Source: Paraburkholderia phenazinium
Lineage (GTDB): Bacteria > Pseudomonadota > Gammaproteobacteria > Burkholderiales > Burkholderiaceae
DNA length: 64,000 bases
Reading direction: 5' to 3'
Assembly: GCF_900100735.1 (NCBI RefSeq)
Contig: NZ_FNCJ01000014.1
Coordinates: 184,372 to 248,371 of the forward strand
Below are positions 1 through 8,926 of the stretch, piece by piece. Every line of letters starts with the position of its first letter. The first letter of the stretch is position 1. Under the pieces are notes generated by a model that saw nothing but the letters and a program-made list of their open reading frames with translations, searched no databases and was not told the origin of the DNA. The translations under genes and the position numbers were made by a program.

Positions 1-219
1 CTCGTGCTGATCGGCTATCTCGGCTTGCTGGTGACACTGTGGCCGTATGCGATCCCGTCGAGCATGACGCTCTGGGAAGCCGCGGCGCCGCGTTCGAGCC
101 AGATGTTCACGCTGGTGGGAGCGGCGGTGATCATTCCGATCATCCTCAGCTATACGACGATGGGTTACTGGGTATTTCGCGGCAAGGTGCGCCATGACGA
201 CCAACATCACTATCACTGA
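1..219 (+). CDS. cydB: Cytochrome bd-type ubiquinol oxidase subunit II, C-terminal part
   Basis: This is the last ~72 codons of a gene that begins left of the window. The residues include a proline-rich loop (YAIPSSMTLWEAAAP) and a final membrane helix ending in GYWVFRGKV, the normal C-terminus of CydB/CioB. The subunit sits in the inner membrane with CydA, oxidises quinol and reduces oxygen to water. The next gene starts inside it at 194, so the two are translationally coupled. Whether it is the high-affinity CydAB or the cyanide-insensitive CioAB type cannot be told from this fragment; a DUF2474-type neighbour is usual for the Cio type. Confidence 0.9.
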   Translation, partial: LVLIGYLGLLVTLWPYAIPSSMTLWEAAAPRSSQMFTLVGAAVIIPIILSYTTMGYWVFRGKVRHDDQHHYH

Positions 220-370
220 ACGCGCGGCGCCAGCCGCTGCTCCCATGAGGCGCGCGCTGCCGGGCTGGGTCTGGTTTATCGCGCTGTGGTGCGTCGGCGT
301 GGGCGGTGCGATGTCGCTTGGCTTCGCGTTCAAGATTTTGATGAATCTGACGCTGTTCGCCGTGAAGTAA
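194..370 (+). CDS. DUF2474-type small membrane protein of the cytochrome bd operon
   Basis: A 58-residue reading frame starts with ATG inside the upstream oxidase gene and overlaps its end by 26 bases. Residues 1-20 are polar and Ala-rich, then one strongly hydrophobic helix follows (WVWFIALWCVGVGGAMSLGF). The size, the single membrane span and the position directly after cydB match the DUF2474 family, which, like CydX, is thought to be a small accessory subunit of bd/Cio oxidases. The family call rests on position and composition; no catalytic motif exists to confirm it. Confidence 0.65.
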   Translation: MTTNITITERAAPAAAPMRRALPGWVWFIALWCVGVGGAMSLGFAFKILMNLTLFAVK

Positions 371-711
371 AGGCGCTGCGGGTTAAGCCTTGCATGCGGC
401 GCTTCAAAATCCGGCGGTCCTGCACGTCTATGTAGCAGGCCGCAGCGCAGGCAATCGTCCAACGTATTGCAGCGCACCTGAGAGAAACACCTGGTGGTGC
501 CGATCAAGCATATGATCGCAGCATGAGGTGCAGCAGCACCGGCAATCCAGCATAAGCCTCGCTATCGAAGAGGCAAGCGGTAGACGTGGCCGCGCTCGCT
601 GAGCCGGCCTGACGGGACGGATGGCGCATCTCGGGGGGCGCCATCCGCGTCCGGCATCAGCGAAACAACGGTGGAAACTACCAACGCGCAGTGCCGACAC
701 GCGGAGACACC
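371..711. other. Intergenic region with a 10-bp inverted repeat (618-647)
   Basis: No convincing gene lies here. The clearest structure is a perfect inverted repeat with arms CGGATGGCGC (618-627) and GCGCCATCCG (638-647) around a 10-base loop. It ends 64 bases before the response-regulator ATG. It has no T tract, so it may be an operator or leader hairpin rather than a terminator. Confidence 0.5.
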
Positions 712-1467
712 ATGAAGTTTCTTGTGGCCGACGACCATGAACTGATCCGCCAGGGCGTCAAGGGATTGCTGCGCGGACTCGATCCGGATGCCCAGTTCGA
801 CGAAGCCGATAGCTGGGAAACGCTTGCCGCCGCCGCGCGGCCCGACGCCGATCACGATCTGGCGATTGTCGACCTGCACATGCCAGGCATGAGCGGTGCG
901 GCATCCCTCGACGTGCTGCTGAAAGCGAATCCGGCGTTGCCGGTGGTCGTGCTGTCCGCCGAAGAATCGCCCGACGAAATGCGCGCCGTCCTTGCGGCCG
1001 GCGCGCTCGGCTTCGTGCCGAAGCGCCAGCCGGCCAGCGTCATGCTGAAGGCGATCGAACTGGTGTTGTCGGGCGGCGCGTATGTGCCGATGGAAGCGCT
1101 CAGCCTGCTCGGCGCGCGCGAAGCCGCGCCTGGCGCGAGCACCGACGCCAGCGGCACTGCGGGCGCAGCCAGCCCATCTGGCGCAGGCAGCGCACAATCT
1201 GCCGCCCTGACCGAACCGCTTGCCCAGGTCGCCGCGCTGCAGCCGCATCAACAGCATCTGCTGGAAAACCTCTCGCCGCGGCAACAGGACATCATGCGGC
1301 TGGTGCACCGCGGCTGGACCAACAAGATGATTGCCCGCGAACTAGGCGTGGCCGAGGGAACCGTGAAGGTGCATCTGTCGGTGATCTTCCGGGCGCTCGG
1401 GGTCCATAACCGCTCTACCGCGATTGCCGTGATCAACGGCTGGCTGGAAGCCGGGAAGACGCTTTAG
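712..1467 (+). CDS. Two-component response regulator, NarL/FixJ type
   Basis: The 251-residue protein has an N-terminal receiver domain (about 1-120) with acidic residues D7-D8, phosphoacceptor D54 in IVDLHMPGMSG and a conserved Lys near 104. An Ala/Gly/Ser-rich linker (about 140-180) leads to a LuxR-type helix-turn-helix (about 188-245; LSPRQQDIMRLV, VAEGTVKVHLS). Phosphorylation by a sensor kinase should control DNA binding. The ATG at 712 follows GGAGAC and is preferred to an upstream start at 691. The gene converges with the hybrid kinase gene with only 4 bases between stops, which suggests the two are partners. Confidence 0.9.
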   Translation: MKFLVADDHELIRQGVKGLLRGLDPDAQFDEADSWETLAAAARPDADHDLAIVDLHMPGMSGAASLDVLLKANPALPVVVLSAEESPDEMRAVLAAGALGFVPKRQPASVMLKAIELVLSGGAYVPMEALSLLGAREAAPGASTDASGTAGAASPSGAGSAQSAALTEPLAQVAALQPHQQHLLENLSPRQQDIMRLVHRGWTNKMIARELGVAEGTVKVHLSVIFRALGVHNRSTAIAVINGWLEAGKTL

Positions 1468-1471
1468 CCCC

Positions 1472-3304
1472 TCACGACACCTTGCGCTGCTGGCCGATCG
1501 CCAGCCCGGGCTCTTCGCCCGCTGACGCCGGCCGCGCGCCATCCAGTTCCGCCTGCTGCCACAACATCTCCAGCGTGCGCCGCAAGCGTGCCGGGGTGAC
1601 CGGCTTATGCAGTACCGGAATGCCTTGGGTAGCGAGCGTCGCCAGTTCGCCCGAGGCCATGTCGCCGGTAATCAGCAACATCACCGCTCCGTCGTGCCCC
1701 GAGCGCAGCAGGGTGTCGCGCACCGCGGCAAGCGCCTGCGCCCCGGTGTGTTGGTTCGCCAACTGGTAATCGCACAGCACCGCGTCGGGAACAAAACCTT
1801 CGTTGAGCATCTGCAGCGCGAGCGCCTCGTCGCGCACGCCGCGCGCGACGCAGCCCCAACGTCCCAGCAGGCTTGTCAGGCCTTCGAGAATCGACGGATC
1901 GTCGTCGATACAAAGCACCCGCCTGCCCTGCGCCGAAGGGCCGCTCACGACCGTATCGCTCAGGCTTGCCACAATTCCGTTGGGGTCGCCTGCCTGCACC
2001 GTAAAACGGAACACCGAACCGCGCCCGGGTGCCGAGCGCAGATGCAATTCGCCACCTAGCAGATCGACGAGGCGTTTGACAGTCGGCAAACCCAGCCCGT
2101 GTCCCTGGCGCGCGTCGCGCTGCGGATTGGCCACCTGATAGAACTCCTCAAAGATGCGTGCCTGCTCCTGCGCGGGAATGCCGATGCCCGAATCGCGCAC
2201 CTCGATATAGCCGCCGCCGCGCCGCCCCGCGCGCCGCAAGCCCATCCAGATCGCGCCTTCCTCCGTATAGCGCACCGCATTCGAGAGCAGATTGCTCAGC
2301 ACCCGTTCGAGCAGCACCGGATCGTCGTAGACCACCTGGGTGGTCGGCGCGATGCGCAACGCCAGCCCTTTGGCCGCCGCCTGCGGCCGGTACTGGCTCC
2401 CGACCCGCTCGAACAGCTCGCCGAGCCGGAAATGCAGCCGGATCACCTGGGTGACGCCGCTCTCCAGCCGCGCCAGATCGAGTACCTGGTTGAACAACTG
2501 ATTGAGCGCCTCGACGTTGTGGACGATGTGATCGGCGGTTTTGGCGTGCTGCTGGGGCGTCACCGACGCGTCGTTGAGCGAGGCGGCCAGCAGACCGATG
2601 GCATGCAACGGCTGGCGCAGGTCGTGGCTCGCGGCGGCGAAAAAGCGCGTCTTGGCGAGACTCGCCTCTTCGGCCACCTGTTTCTGCTCGGCAAGCGATT
2701 CCGCCAGATGCTGCTGGTCGACCCGCGCATGCACGACGCGCTGGAACAGCTTGCGATAGCTCACCGCGTAGACATTGATTGCGCAAAAGAAGAAGGCAAG
2801 GACGATGGCGAGAATGGTGCGGTCGAACGTGTGGCTGCCGAACAGCAGCACGATGGCCGGCAGCAGCACGAAGGTGATGCCGGTCGAAAAGTTCAGGACG
2901 TCGAAGCCGTTCGACATGAACACGCCCGCCGCCAGCGTCACCAGCATCACGGTATGCAGCACCGGCAGATCCACCTGGCGGCTATGAAACGCGAACCAGA
3001 CGGCGAGCCCCGGCGCGCTATACAGCAGCGCTCCGCGCAGCGCGTGCAGCCTGATCCAGTTGCGCGCCGTCAGGGCATTGGGCCAGCGGCGCCGGCAGAA
3101 CCACAGTGTCAGCGCGGCGCAATTCGCCACCGCGTAAAAGCCGAAGCACGCCATGAACCGTTGCGGATACGGCATGTCGACCCAATAGATCGACACCAGC
3201 ACCACGATCGCGAACCAGTGCGTAAAAAACGCTATGGGGTCTTGCGCGTACAGCACGCGCACCAGGTCTTCGTCGATCGCTCGCTGGATAGGATCGTCCC
3301 GCAT
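1472..3304 (-). CDS. Hybrid sensor histidine kinase with membrane sensor domain and C-terminal receiver
   Basis: The 610-residue protein begins with about six hydrophobic segments (residues 25-185) forming a membrane sensor region without a large periplasmic domain. A short coiled linker precedes the HisKA domain with phosphoacceptor H227 (AASHDLRQPLHAIG). The ATPase domain has the N box (LSNLLSNAVRYTEEG) and G boxes (DSGIGIP, GHGLGLPTV). A receiver domain follows (about 470-590) with VLCIDDDPS and phosphoacceptor Asp in VLCDYQL. A GGGAGA ribosome site precedes the ATG. The likely partner is the adjacent convergent response regulator. The signal is unknown. Confidence 0.9.
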   Translation of the reverse strand: MRDDPIQRAIDEDLVRVLYAQDPIAFFTHWFAIVVLVSIYWVDMPYPQRFMACFGFYAVANCAALTLWFCRRRWPNALTARNWIRLHALRGALLYSAPGLAVWFAFHSRQVDLPVLHTVMLVTLAAGVFMSNGFDVLNFSTGITFVLLPAIVLLFGSHTFDRTILAIVLAFFFCAINVYAVSYRKLFQRVVHARVDQQHLAESLAEQKQVAEEASLAKTRFFAAASHDLRQPLHAIGLLAASLNDASVTPQQHAKTADHIVHNVEALNQLFNQVLDLARLESGVTQVIRLHFRLGELFERVGSQYRPQAAAKGLALRIAPTTQVVYDDPVLLERVLSNLLSNAVRYTEEGAIWMGLRRAGRRGGGYIEVRDSGIGIPAQEQARIFEEFYQVANPQRDARQGHGLGLPTVKRLVDLLGGELHLRSAPGRGSVFRFTVQAGDPNGIVASLSDTVVSGPSAQGRRVLCIDDDPSILEGLTSLLGRWGCVARGVRDEALALQMLNEGFVPDAVLCDYQLANQHTGAQALAAVRDTLLRSGHDGAVMLLITGDMASGELATLATQGIPVLHKPVTPARLRRTLEMLWQQAELDGARPASAGEEPGLAIGQQRKVS

Positions 3305-3608
3305 CGTGCGGTCTCCCGTGCAGTATTACTGCGGTTGGGTCCGGCAGTTTCGATAGCGTAGTGCGGTAGGGCGAGAGGCGAGACGGGGTTCGTGCCGCGC
3401 GATGCCCGAAATGGTGCGTGGCATCGCGCGCGACGGTTTACCCGGCAGTTTACCTGTCAGCTATCACTTAATCCATATAGGCGAAGCCGCGCGCAAAAAC
3501 CATACTGGGTTCACTTTCCAGCGCGGCCCAGGCCTTCTCAGACGGCCACCGCCGCCCCGCTTCGGGGCTGACCGCGCTCCCCTGCCCCATCCTTCGACGG
3601 AGGCTTCC
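3305..3608. other. Intergenic region between divergent kinase and sigma-like genes
   Basis: Divergent promoter region. An in-frame extension of the downstream gene runs back to 3402 but is Pro/Arg-rich and lacks a ribosome site, so it is treated as non-coding. No strong repeat or known operator is apparent. Confidence 0.4.
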
Positions 3609-4400
3609 ATGGGCGCCTTACCCAGCCGCGACTTCATCCGCAACCTCGATAACGCGATCCTCCCCGATCTGTGGCGCCGCCGCACGCAGTTGTCAGGTGA
3701 CGAAATGGTGTCGATGGTGGATCTTGTGAAGCGGGCACTGCGAACCTACCATCCGCTCGAACTGCAGGCGCTCGGCGAGGACAAGGAAGAACTGGTCGCG
3801 CAGTTCATCTTCGCGCGCGTGCTGCGCCTCGCCCCCGGCCATTCCGACACGCATGCCTGCGCGGAAAGCGCACCGTCCAACGGCTACGCATTGTGTGCCT
3901 ATTTCCGCCGTTATCTGATCGACTGCCTGCGCAGTGCGGGTCATCAGCGCAACGTGTCGATGGAAAACGAAGGCATGGAGCAGGAAATCGACCTGCATGC
4001 CCACGCTCTCGAAGACCCGGTCGAAAGCGTGCTGCTGCAATACGGTCTCGATGAAGCGCGCGTGCGCGCCGCGGCGCGGACCTTTATCGACGGCCTCGAC
4101 GAACCCGAGCGCATCGTGCTGGCCGGCAGTCTCGGCTGGTGCTCCGAATGCAAAGGCGGCCTCTCGGCCGTGGCGGCACAGCATCGCGTCCCCTCGTATC
4201 ACTATCGCGCGGTCAAACTCGGCGTCACGATGAAAAAGACGGGCGACGCCAGCGATTTTTCCAATACGAAGATCGGCCGCTGGCTAATCGACGTGCTCGG
4301 TATCGAGATCGAGGTTGAAAACCGCGCGGCGATCCTGATTGCACTCAACCTGCTCGCTGCCGAATCGAGCGACAGCGAGATGAATGAAGCGGCTGCGTAA
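3609..4400 (+). CDS. Sigma-70-like protein of unknown role
   Basis: The 263-residue protein is not one I recognise by name. Residues 60-112 (EELVAQFIFARVL, then AYFRRYLIDCLRSAGHQRN) resemble sigma-70 region 2 helices. Residues 150-210 (ARTFIDGLDEPERIVLAG, then SAVAAQHRVPSYHYRAVKLG) resemble region 4 with a helix-turn-helix. An extra CSEC-type cysteine pair (W177-C178 to C181) sits where region 4 is usually uninterrupted. The ATG at 3609 follows a good CGGAGG site. It could be a divergent ECF-like sigma factor or a protein with a borrowed sigma fold. It lies next to a two-component system but is transcribed separately. Confidence 0.5.
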   Translation: MGALPSRDFIRNLDNAILPDLWRRRTQLSGDEMVSMVDLVKRALRTYHPLELQALGEDKEELVAQFIFARVLRLAPGHSDTHACAESAPSNGYALCAYFRRYLIDCLRSAGHQRNVSMENEGMEQEIDLHAHALEDPVESVLLQYGLDEARVRAAARTFIDGLDEPERIVLAGSLGWCSECKGGLSAVAAQHRVPSYHYRAVKLGVTMKKTGDASDFSNTKIGRWLIDVLGIEIEVENRAAILIALNLLAAESSDSEMNEAAA

Positions 4401-4579
4401 TTGCGCCGTGCCGCCTTGAGGCGCCGTCAGTCTTGACGACGAGTGTCTCTACCCGCCACCGATCTTGCTTTGTTTGCCGGCTTGCACCGCCTACGATAGG
4501 GAGGCCGAGCAGCGCTCAGTCATCCTCACGAGCCAGGATTCCCCCACCCTGGTCGCACCCGAATAAACAGGTGGTCACG

Positions 4580-7500
4580 ATGAACCGTTTATCCAGCGCC
4601 ATTGAGGCAATCCAGCCGCATTACGAAATCGTGGTGGTCGGTTCGGGCTACGGCGGCGCCATTGCGGCGAGCCGCATGGCGCGCGCAGGCCGCGAGATAT
4701 GTTTGCTCGAACGCGGCCGCGAATTCATGGCCGGGGAGTTTCCCGCCACGCAATTCGAAGGTGCGAGCCAGGTGCAGTACAACACCGCACTCGGCCAGCT
4801 CGGCTCGCCGCTCGCGCTGCTCGAGGTGCACGTCAATGCGGAGGTCAACGCGGTGGTGGGTTGCGGCCTCGGCGGCACCTCGCTCATCAACGCTAACGTG
4901 GCGCTCAGGCCCGATCCGAGGCTGTGGCAGGATCCGCGCTGGCCCGCTGCGGTGCGCGGCGACGAGGCTGGCCTTGCCGCCGGTTATGCACGCGCCGAGG
5001 CGATGCTGCAGCCCACGCCGGTGCCGGCCGACTTCCCGCCGCTGCCCAAGCTCACTGCGCTGGCCCGCTCGGCGCAGGCCCTCGGCATGGCACAGCGCTT
5101 TTCGCGGCCGCCTATCACCGTCACTTTCAAGGATGGTCCGAATGCAGCCGGGGTCGAGCAGAAGCGCTGCGTCGGCTGTGGGGATTGCAACTCGGGGTGC
5201 AACCATGAGGCGAAAAACTCCACCCACATGAACTATCTGCCCGACGCCGTGGCCCATGGCGCGCAGATTTTTACGGGCGTGGCGGTGCATTCGGTGGTGC
5301 GCGACGAGGCGACCCAGCAATGGTGTGTGCGCTATCAGCCGGTGGATCTCGGGCGGGAGAGTTACGACGCGCCGGATCTGGCCGTCACTGCGGATATCGT
5401 GATTCTCGCCGCCGGCACGCTCGGTTCGACCGCCATTCTGTTGCGCTCACGCGATGCTGGACTCCCGGTGTCGGCGCTGCTAGGCCAGCGCTTTACCGGC
5501 AACGGCGATGTGCTTGCGTTTGCTTTCAACACCGATGAACCGATCAACGGCATCGGCTGGGGTCCGCATCAGAGCGGTGAGATTCCGCCCGTCGGGCCGA
5601 CCATCTGCGGCCTGATCGATCACCGCGATACGCCCGGCGTCCGGGATGGTTTCGTGATCGAGGAAGGCTCGCTCGCCGGGCCCGTGGGCATCGCCATGAT
5701 GGGCGTGCTGGGCATCGCTACGCCAGCCGAGGGCGTAAAGATGCCCGAACCGCCCTCGCCCGCGCGCTCGCTGGATGCCGCCGCGCGCATTCTCGAAAGC
5801 CTGCTGCGCGGTCCGTATCACGGCGCGATGAATCACACGCAGACCTACCTCGTGATGGCGCACGACGACGAAGGTGGACAGATTCTCGTCGAGCAAGGCC
5901 GCCCACGGATTCGCTGGCCCGATGCCGGCCAGCAGCCGATCTACAGCACCATCGAAAAAACGCTCGAAGCGGCCACCGTTGCGCTGGGCGGCGAGTACCT
6001 GCGCGACCCGATCTCCGCCAAACTGCTCGGCGACCGGCTGGTGACAGTCCACCCACTAGGCGGCTGCGGGATGGCGGACGCGGCTGAAAACGGCGTCGTC
6101 GATCAGGCCGGGCGCGTGTATTCGGCCACCGCGGGCAGCGCCGTGCATGACGGTTTGTATGTGATGGACGGCGCGGTCATGCCGATCTCGCTCGGCGTGA
6201 ATCCACTCCTGACCATCTCGGCACTGGCCGAGCGCAACTGTGCGCAACTCGCGGCAGCGCACGGCTGGCAGATCGACTACACCTCGCCGGGCGACGCCGC
6301 GCCGCCCGCGCCGCAAAAGATCGGCCTGCGCTTTACCGAAACCATGGTGGGCATGTACCAGTGGAGCACGCCGCCGGATGACGCCTCTCAAAACGCCAGC
6401 CCGGACGCCAATCCGGACGCCAGCCCGATCAGCTTTACCCTCACGGTGGAGTCCGACGACCTAGCCGAGATGCTCAGCAATCCCCAACATGCCGCGCGTA
6501 CGCTCGGCACGCTGACTTGCCCTGCGCTATCCGCGCAACCCATGACCATCGCCGACGGACGCTTCAATCTGTTCGTGGTCGACGAGAATCAGGTCGACCG
6601 CCGCGACATGAACTACCGGATGACGCTCGAATCGGTGGAAGGCACCCGCTACTTCCTGTTCGGACAGAAGGTCATCACCCGCTCTTCGCTGCTCGAACTG
6701 TGGCCGCAAACCAATACGCTATACGCGCAGATCCGCGCTTCCGAAGCAGCGGATGCACCTGTCGTCGGCAAGGCCACGCTCATCATCACGCCCGAGAACT
6801 TCCTCAAGCAGATGCGCACGATCGAGGTGACCAACGCGCCCGATCTCGAGACACGGCTCGAATGGACGCTGAAATTCGGCAAGTTCTTCGGCGGCGTGCT
6901 GTTCACGGAATACGGCGGCGTGGCGGCGCCGTTGCAGTTTCTCAATTCGGATATCGCCGCGCCTCGCATCAAGCGCTCGCTGCGCGCGCCGGCTCCTGAG
7001 CTGACGTGGTTCAAGACGCCCGGACCCGCTGGCAAGACCCTGAAGCTCACGCGCTATCACGCAGGCGACAAAGGACCCGTCTTGCTGGTGCACGGTTCGG
7101 GCGTGTCGAGCCGCATCTTCGCGACCGACCTGATCGACACCAATCTCGTCGAGTTTCTGTGCGCCGCCGGTTACGACGTATGGCTCGCCGATCTGCGCGT
7201 GAGCATCGAGTTGCCGAGCGCACTCGAGCCGACCACCGCGGATGCGATCGCCCGTGAGGACATCCCCGCCGCCGTCGCGCAGGTCCGGCTGCTCACGGGC
7301 GTCGAGCAGATCCAGGTGGTCGCGCACTGCTTCGGCGCGATAGCCTTCACCATGTCCTTGTTGTCGGGACTCAAGGGTGTACGCTCGGCGCTGCTGTCGC
7401 AGGTCTCTGCACATCCGGTTCCGGGCACGCTGCAGCGGATCAAGGCCGGGCTGCACATGCCGGAGATGCTCGAGCATCTCGGCGTGAAGGATCTGACCGT

Positions 7501-8002
7501 GCTCACGCGGGCCGGCAACTGGCCGCACAATCTGCTCGACGAGGCGCTACGCGTCTATCCGGTCGGACACGAGCAAGGCTGTGGCAATGCGCTTTGCCAT
7601 CGGGCCACCTTTCTTTACGGCCTGCTCTATGAACACGCGCAACTCGGCGAACATCTACACGCCAACCTGCAGGAATTATTCGGCGTGCATGATGTCGAGC
7701 TTTTCAGTCAACTGGCAGCGATGGTGCGCGCCGGCCACGTAGTGAACGCCCAGGGCGAAAACGTCTATCTGCCCAAGCTCGACGCCATGAACCTGCCGAT
7801 CGGTTTTATTCATGGCGCCGAAAACCAGTGCTATCTGCCGGTAAGCACGGAGACCACCTTCAACCTGCTGGTGGAGCGCTTCGGCGCTGCGAACTACGAG
7901 CGGCATGTGATTCCCGGCTACGGGCATCTCGACTGCATTTTCGGCAAGAACGCGGCGCTGGATGTGTTTCCGGTGATAGTGCGGTATCTGGATGGGCATT
8001 GA
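4580..8002 (+). CDS. GMC oxidoreductase (cholesterol-oxidase-like) fused to an alpha/beta hydrolase
   Basis: The 1140-residue protein has two enzymes in one chain. Residues 1-575 form a GMC flavoprotein with the FAD motif GSGYGG (21-26), a cysteine cluster C197/C200/C203/C207 as in ChoD-like oxidases, and the active-site HPLGGCGM. A middle region (about 600-790) is of unknown fold. Residues 790-1140 form an alpha/beta hydrolase with oxyanion loop LVHGSG, a nucleophile elbow AHCFG in which Cys917 replaces the usual Ser, and GYGHLD near the end carrying the catalytic His. The ATG at 4580 follows CAGGTGG. Substrates are probably sterol-like or hydrophobic alcohols. Monocistronic. Confidence 0.8.
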   Translation: MNRLSSAIEAIQPHYEIVVVGSGYGGAIAASRMARAGREICLLERGREFMAGEFPATQFEGASQVQYNTALGQLGSPLALLEVHVNAEVNAVVGCGLGGTSLINANVALRPDPRLWQDPRWPAAVRGDEAGLAAGYARAEAMLQPTPVPADFPPLPKLTALARSAQALGMAQRFSRPPITVTFKDGPNAAGVEQKRCVGCGDCNSGCNHEAKNSTHMNYLPDAVAHGAQIFTGVAVHSVVRDEATQQWCVRYQPVDLGRESYDAPDLAVTADIVILAAGTLGSTAILLRSRDAGLPVSALLGQRFTGNGDVLAFAFNTDEPINGIGWGPHQSGEIPPVGPTICGLIDHRDTPGVRDGFVIEEGSLAGPVGIAMMGVLGIATPAEGVKMPEPPSPARSLDAAARILESLLRGPYHGAMNHTQTYLVMAHDDEGGQILVEQGRPRIRWPDAGQQPIYSTIEKTLEAATVALGGEYLRDPISAKLLGDRLVTVHPLGGCGMADAAENGVVDQAGRVYSATAGSAVHDGLYVMDGAVMPISLGVNPLLTISALAERNCAQLAAAHGWQIDYTSPGDAAPPAPQKIGLRFTETMVGMYQWSTPPDDASQNASPDANPDASPISFTLTVESDDLAEMLSNPQHAARTLGTLTCPALSAQPMTIADGRFNLFVVDENQVDRRDMNYRMTLESVEGTRYFLFGQKVITRSSLLELWPQTNTLYAQIRASEAADAPVVGKATLIITPENFLKQMRTIEVTNAPDLETRLEWTLKFGKFFGGVLFTEYGGVAAPLQFLNSDIAAPRIKRSLRAPAPELTWFKTPGPAGKTLKLTRYHAGDKGPVLLVHGSGVSSRIFATDLIDTNLVEFLCAAGYDVWLADLRVSIELPSALEPTTADAIAREDIPAAVAQVRLLTGVEQIQVVAHCFGAIAFTMSLLSGLKGVRSALLSQVSAHPVPGTLQRIKAGLHMPEMLEHLGVKDLTVLTRAGNWPHNLLDEALRVYPVGHEQGCGNALCHRATFLYGLLYEHAQLGEHLHANLQELFGVHDVELFSQLAAMVRAGHVVNAQGENVYLPKLDAMNLPIGFIHGAENQCYLPVSTETTFNLLVERFGAANYERHVIPGYGHLDCIFGKNAALDVFPVIVRYLDGH

Positions 8003-8140
8003 GGGGGATTCGCTACGCTCGCTTGCGACGAGGTGAAACGCGAATTCCAACAACTCACCTGGAAACTTGATTTAATATCCTGACCATCCAGCGTTTGACC
8101 CCGCCGGTATAGAACCACAATAAACCCTTTAAGCCACCCT

Positions 8141-8920
8141 ATGGAACAACTGAGCTTCGGTACCTGCGTCAAGAACAGCTGGATCAGCACCTGGCAGGCA
8201 ATCGTTCAGATGCCTGGACTTTTCCTAGGCGCATTCGCCATCCTGGCCTGCACGACCCTGCTGACCGGTCCCTTTCAGCATCTGCCATCCCAGGACCCCG
8301 CGCTCGACGCCGCGGCAAAGGTCGGCCACACGTTTCTCAGCGGGGCTTTCTCGGTGCTGCAACTTGTTGTCTACGGCTGCGTGACCATCAAGGTCAACCG
8401 GTTCGTGCTGCTCGGTGAAGGCATCCATCCCCTGCTACCACTCGGCGGCAAACCGCTCGGGCGCTACGCGCTGATCTCGGTGTGCCTCGCGCTGAGCATG
8501 CTTGCGATCGTACTCGCGCTGGTGGTGGGCATACACCAGATCACGACGGGGGGCGTCATCCTGATCTCGATGCTGGTGCTTCTTGCCTATATGTTCGTGA
8601 TGATCCGTCTTAGTCTGCTCTACCCGGCCCTCTCGTTGGGCAGCCGCCTGACACTGCGCGCAGCGTGGACGGACAGCCGCGGGCATTTCTGGAGTATGGT
8701 CGGCATCTGGATGGCTGCTTATGTGCCGCTGCTGATCGTCTGGATCGTTGTGCTCGAGGTATTCGGCCGGCGCATGCTGATAGCCGGCACGCAAGGCTCT
8801 ACCGCGTTTGCAATCGGGCTGGCATTCGTCAACGCGCTGTTCATGGTGCTCGCCGCCTCGGTCCTGTCCTGGCTTTACCGCCGTTACGCGAACCAATTGC
8901 TGGAGCACGTCCCGAGCTGA
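8141..8920 (+). CDS. Multi-pass inner-membrane protein of unknown function
   Basis: The 259-residue protein has about six hydrophobic segments (near 24-40, 62-85, 112-130, 135-160, 185-205 and 225-245) and short charged loops. It resembles uncharacterised YciC-like or glycerophosphoryl-diester-associated membrane domains in overall layout (N-terminal helical stretch, central IRLSLLYPALSLG, Trp-rich loop), but no catalytic motif is visible and I do not assign a function. It lies 138 bases after the GMC fusion gene on the same strand and stops 6 bases from the convergent oxidoreductase stop. Confidence 0.6.
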   Translation: MEQLSFGTCVKNSWISTWQAIVQMPGLFLGAFAILACTTLLTGPFQHLPSQDPALDAAAKVGHTFLSGAFSVLQLVVYGCVTIKVNRFVLLGEGIHPLLPLGGKPLGRYALISVCLALSMLAIVLALVVGIHQITTGGVILISMLVLLAYMFVMIRLSLLYPALSLGSRLTLRAAWTDSRGHFWSMVGIWMAAYVPLLIVWIVVLEVFGRRMLIAGTQGSTAFAIGLAFVNALFMVLAASVLSWLYRRYANQLLEHVPS

Positions 8921-8926
8921 TCTGCT

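Noticed and set aside
2099..3361. Long plus-strand open frame opposite the histidine kinase gene
   Set aside because: It mirrors the kinase codons, is rich in Arg/Gln/His, has no ribosome site and no known domain; it is a GC-skew shadow.
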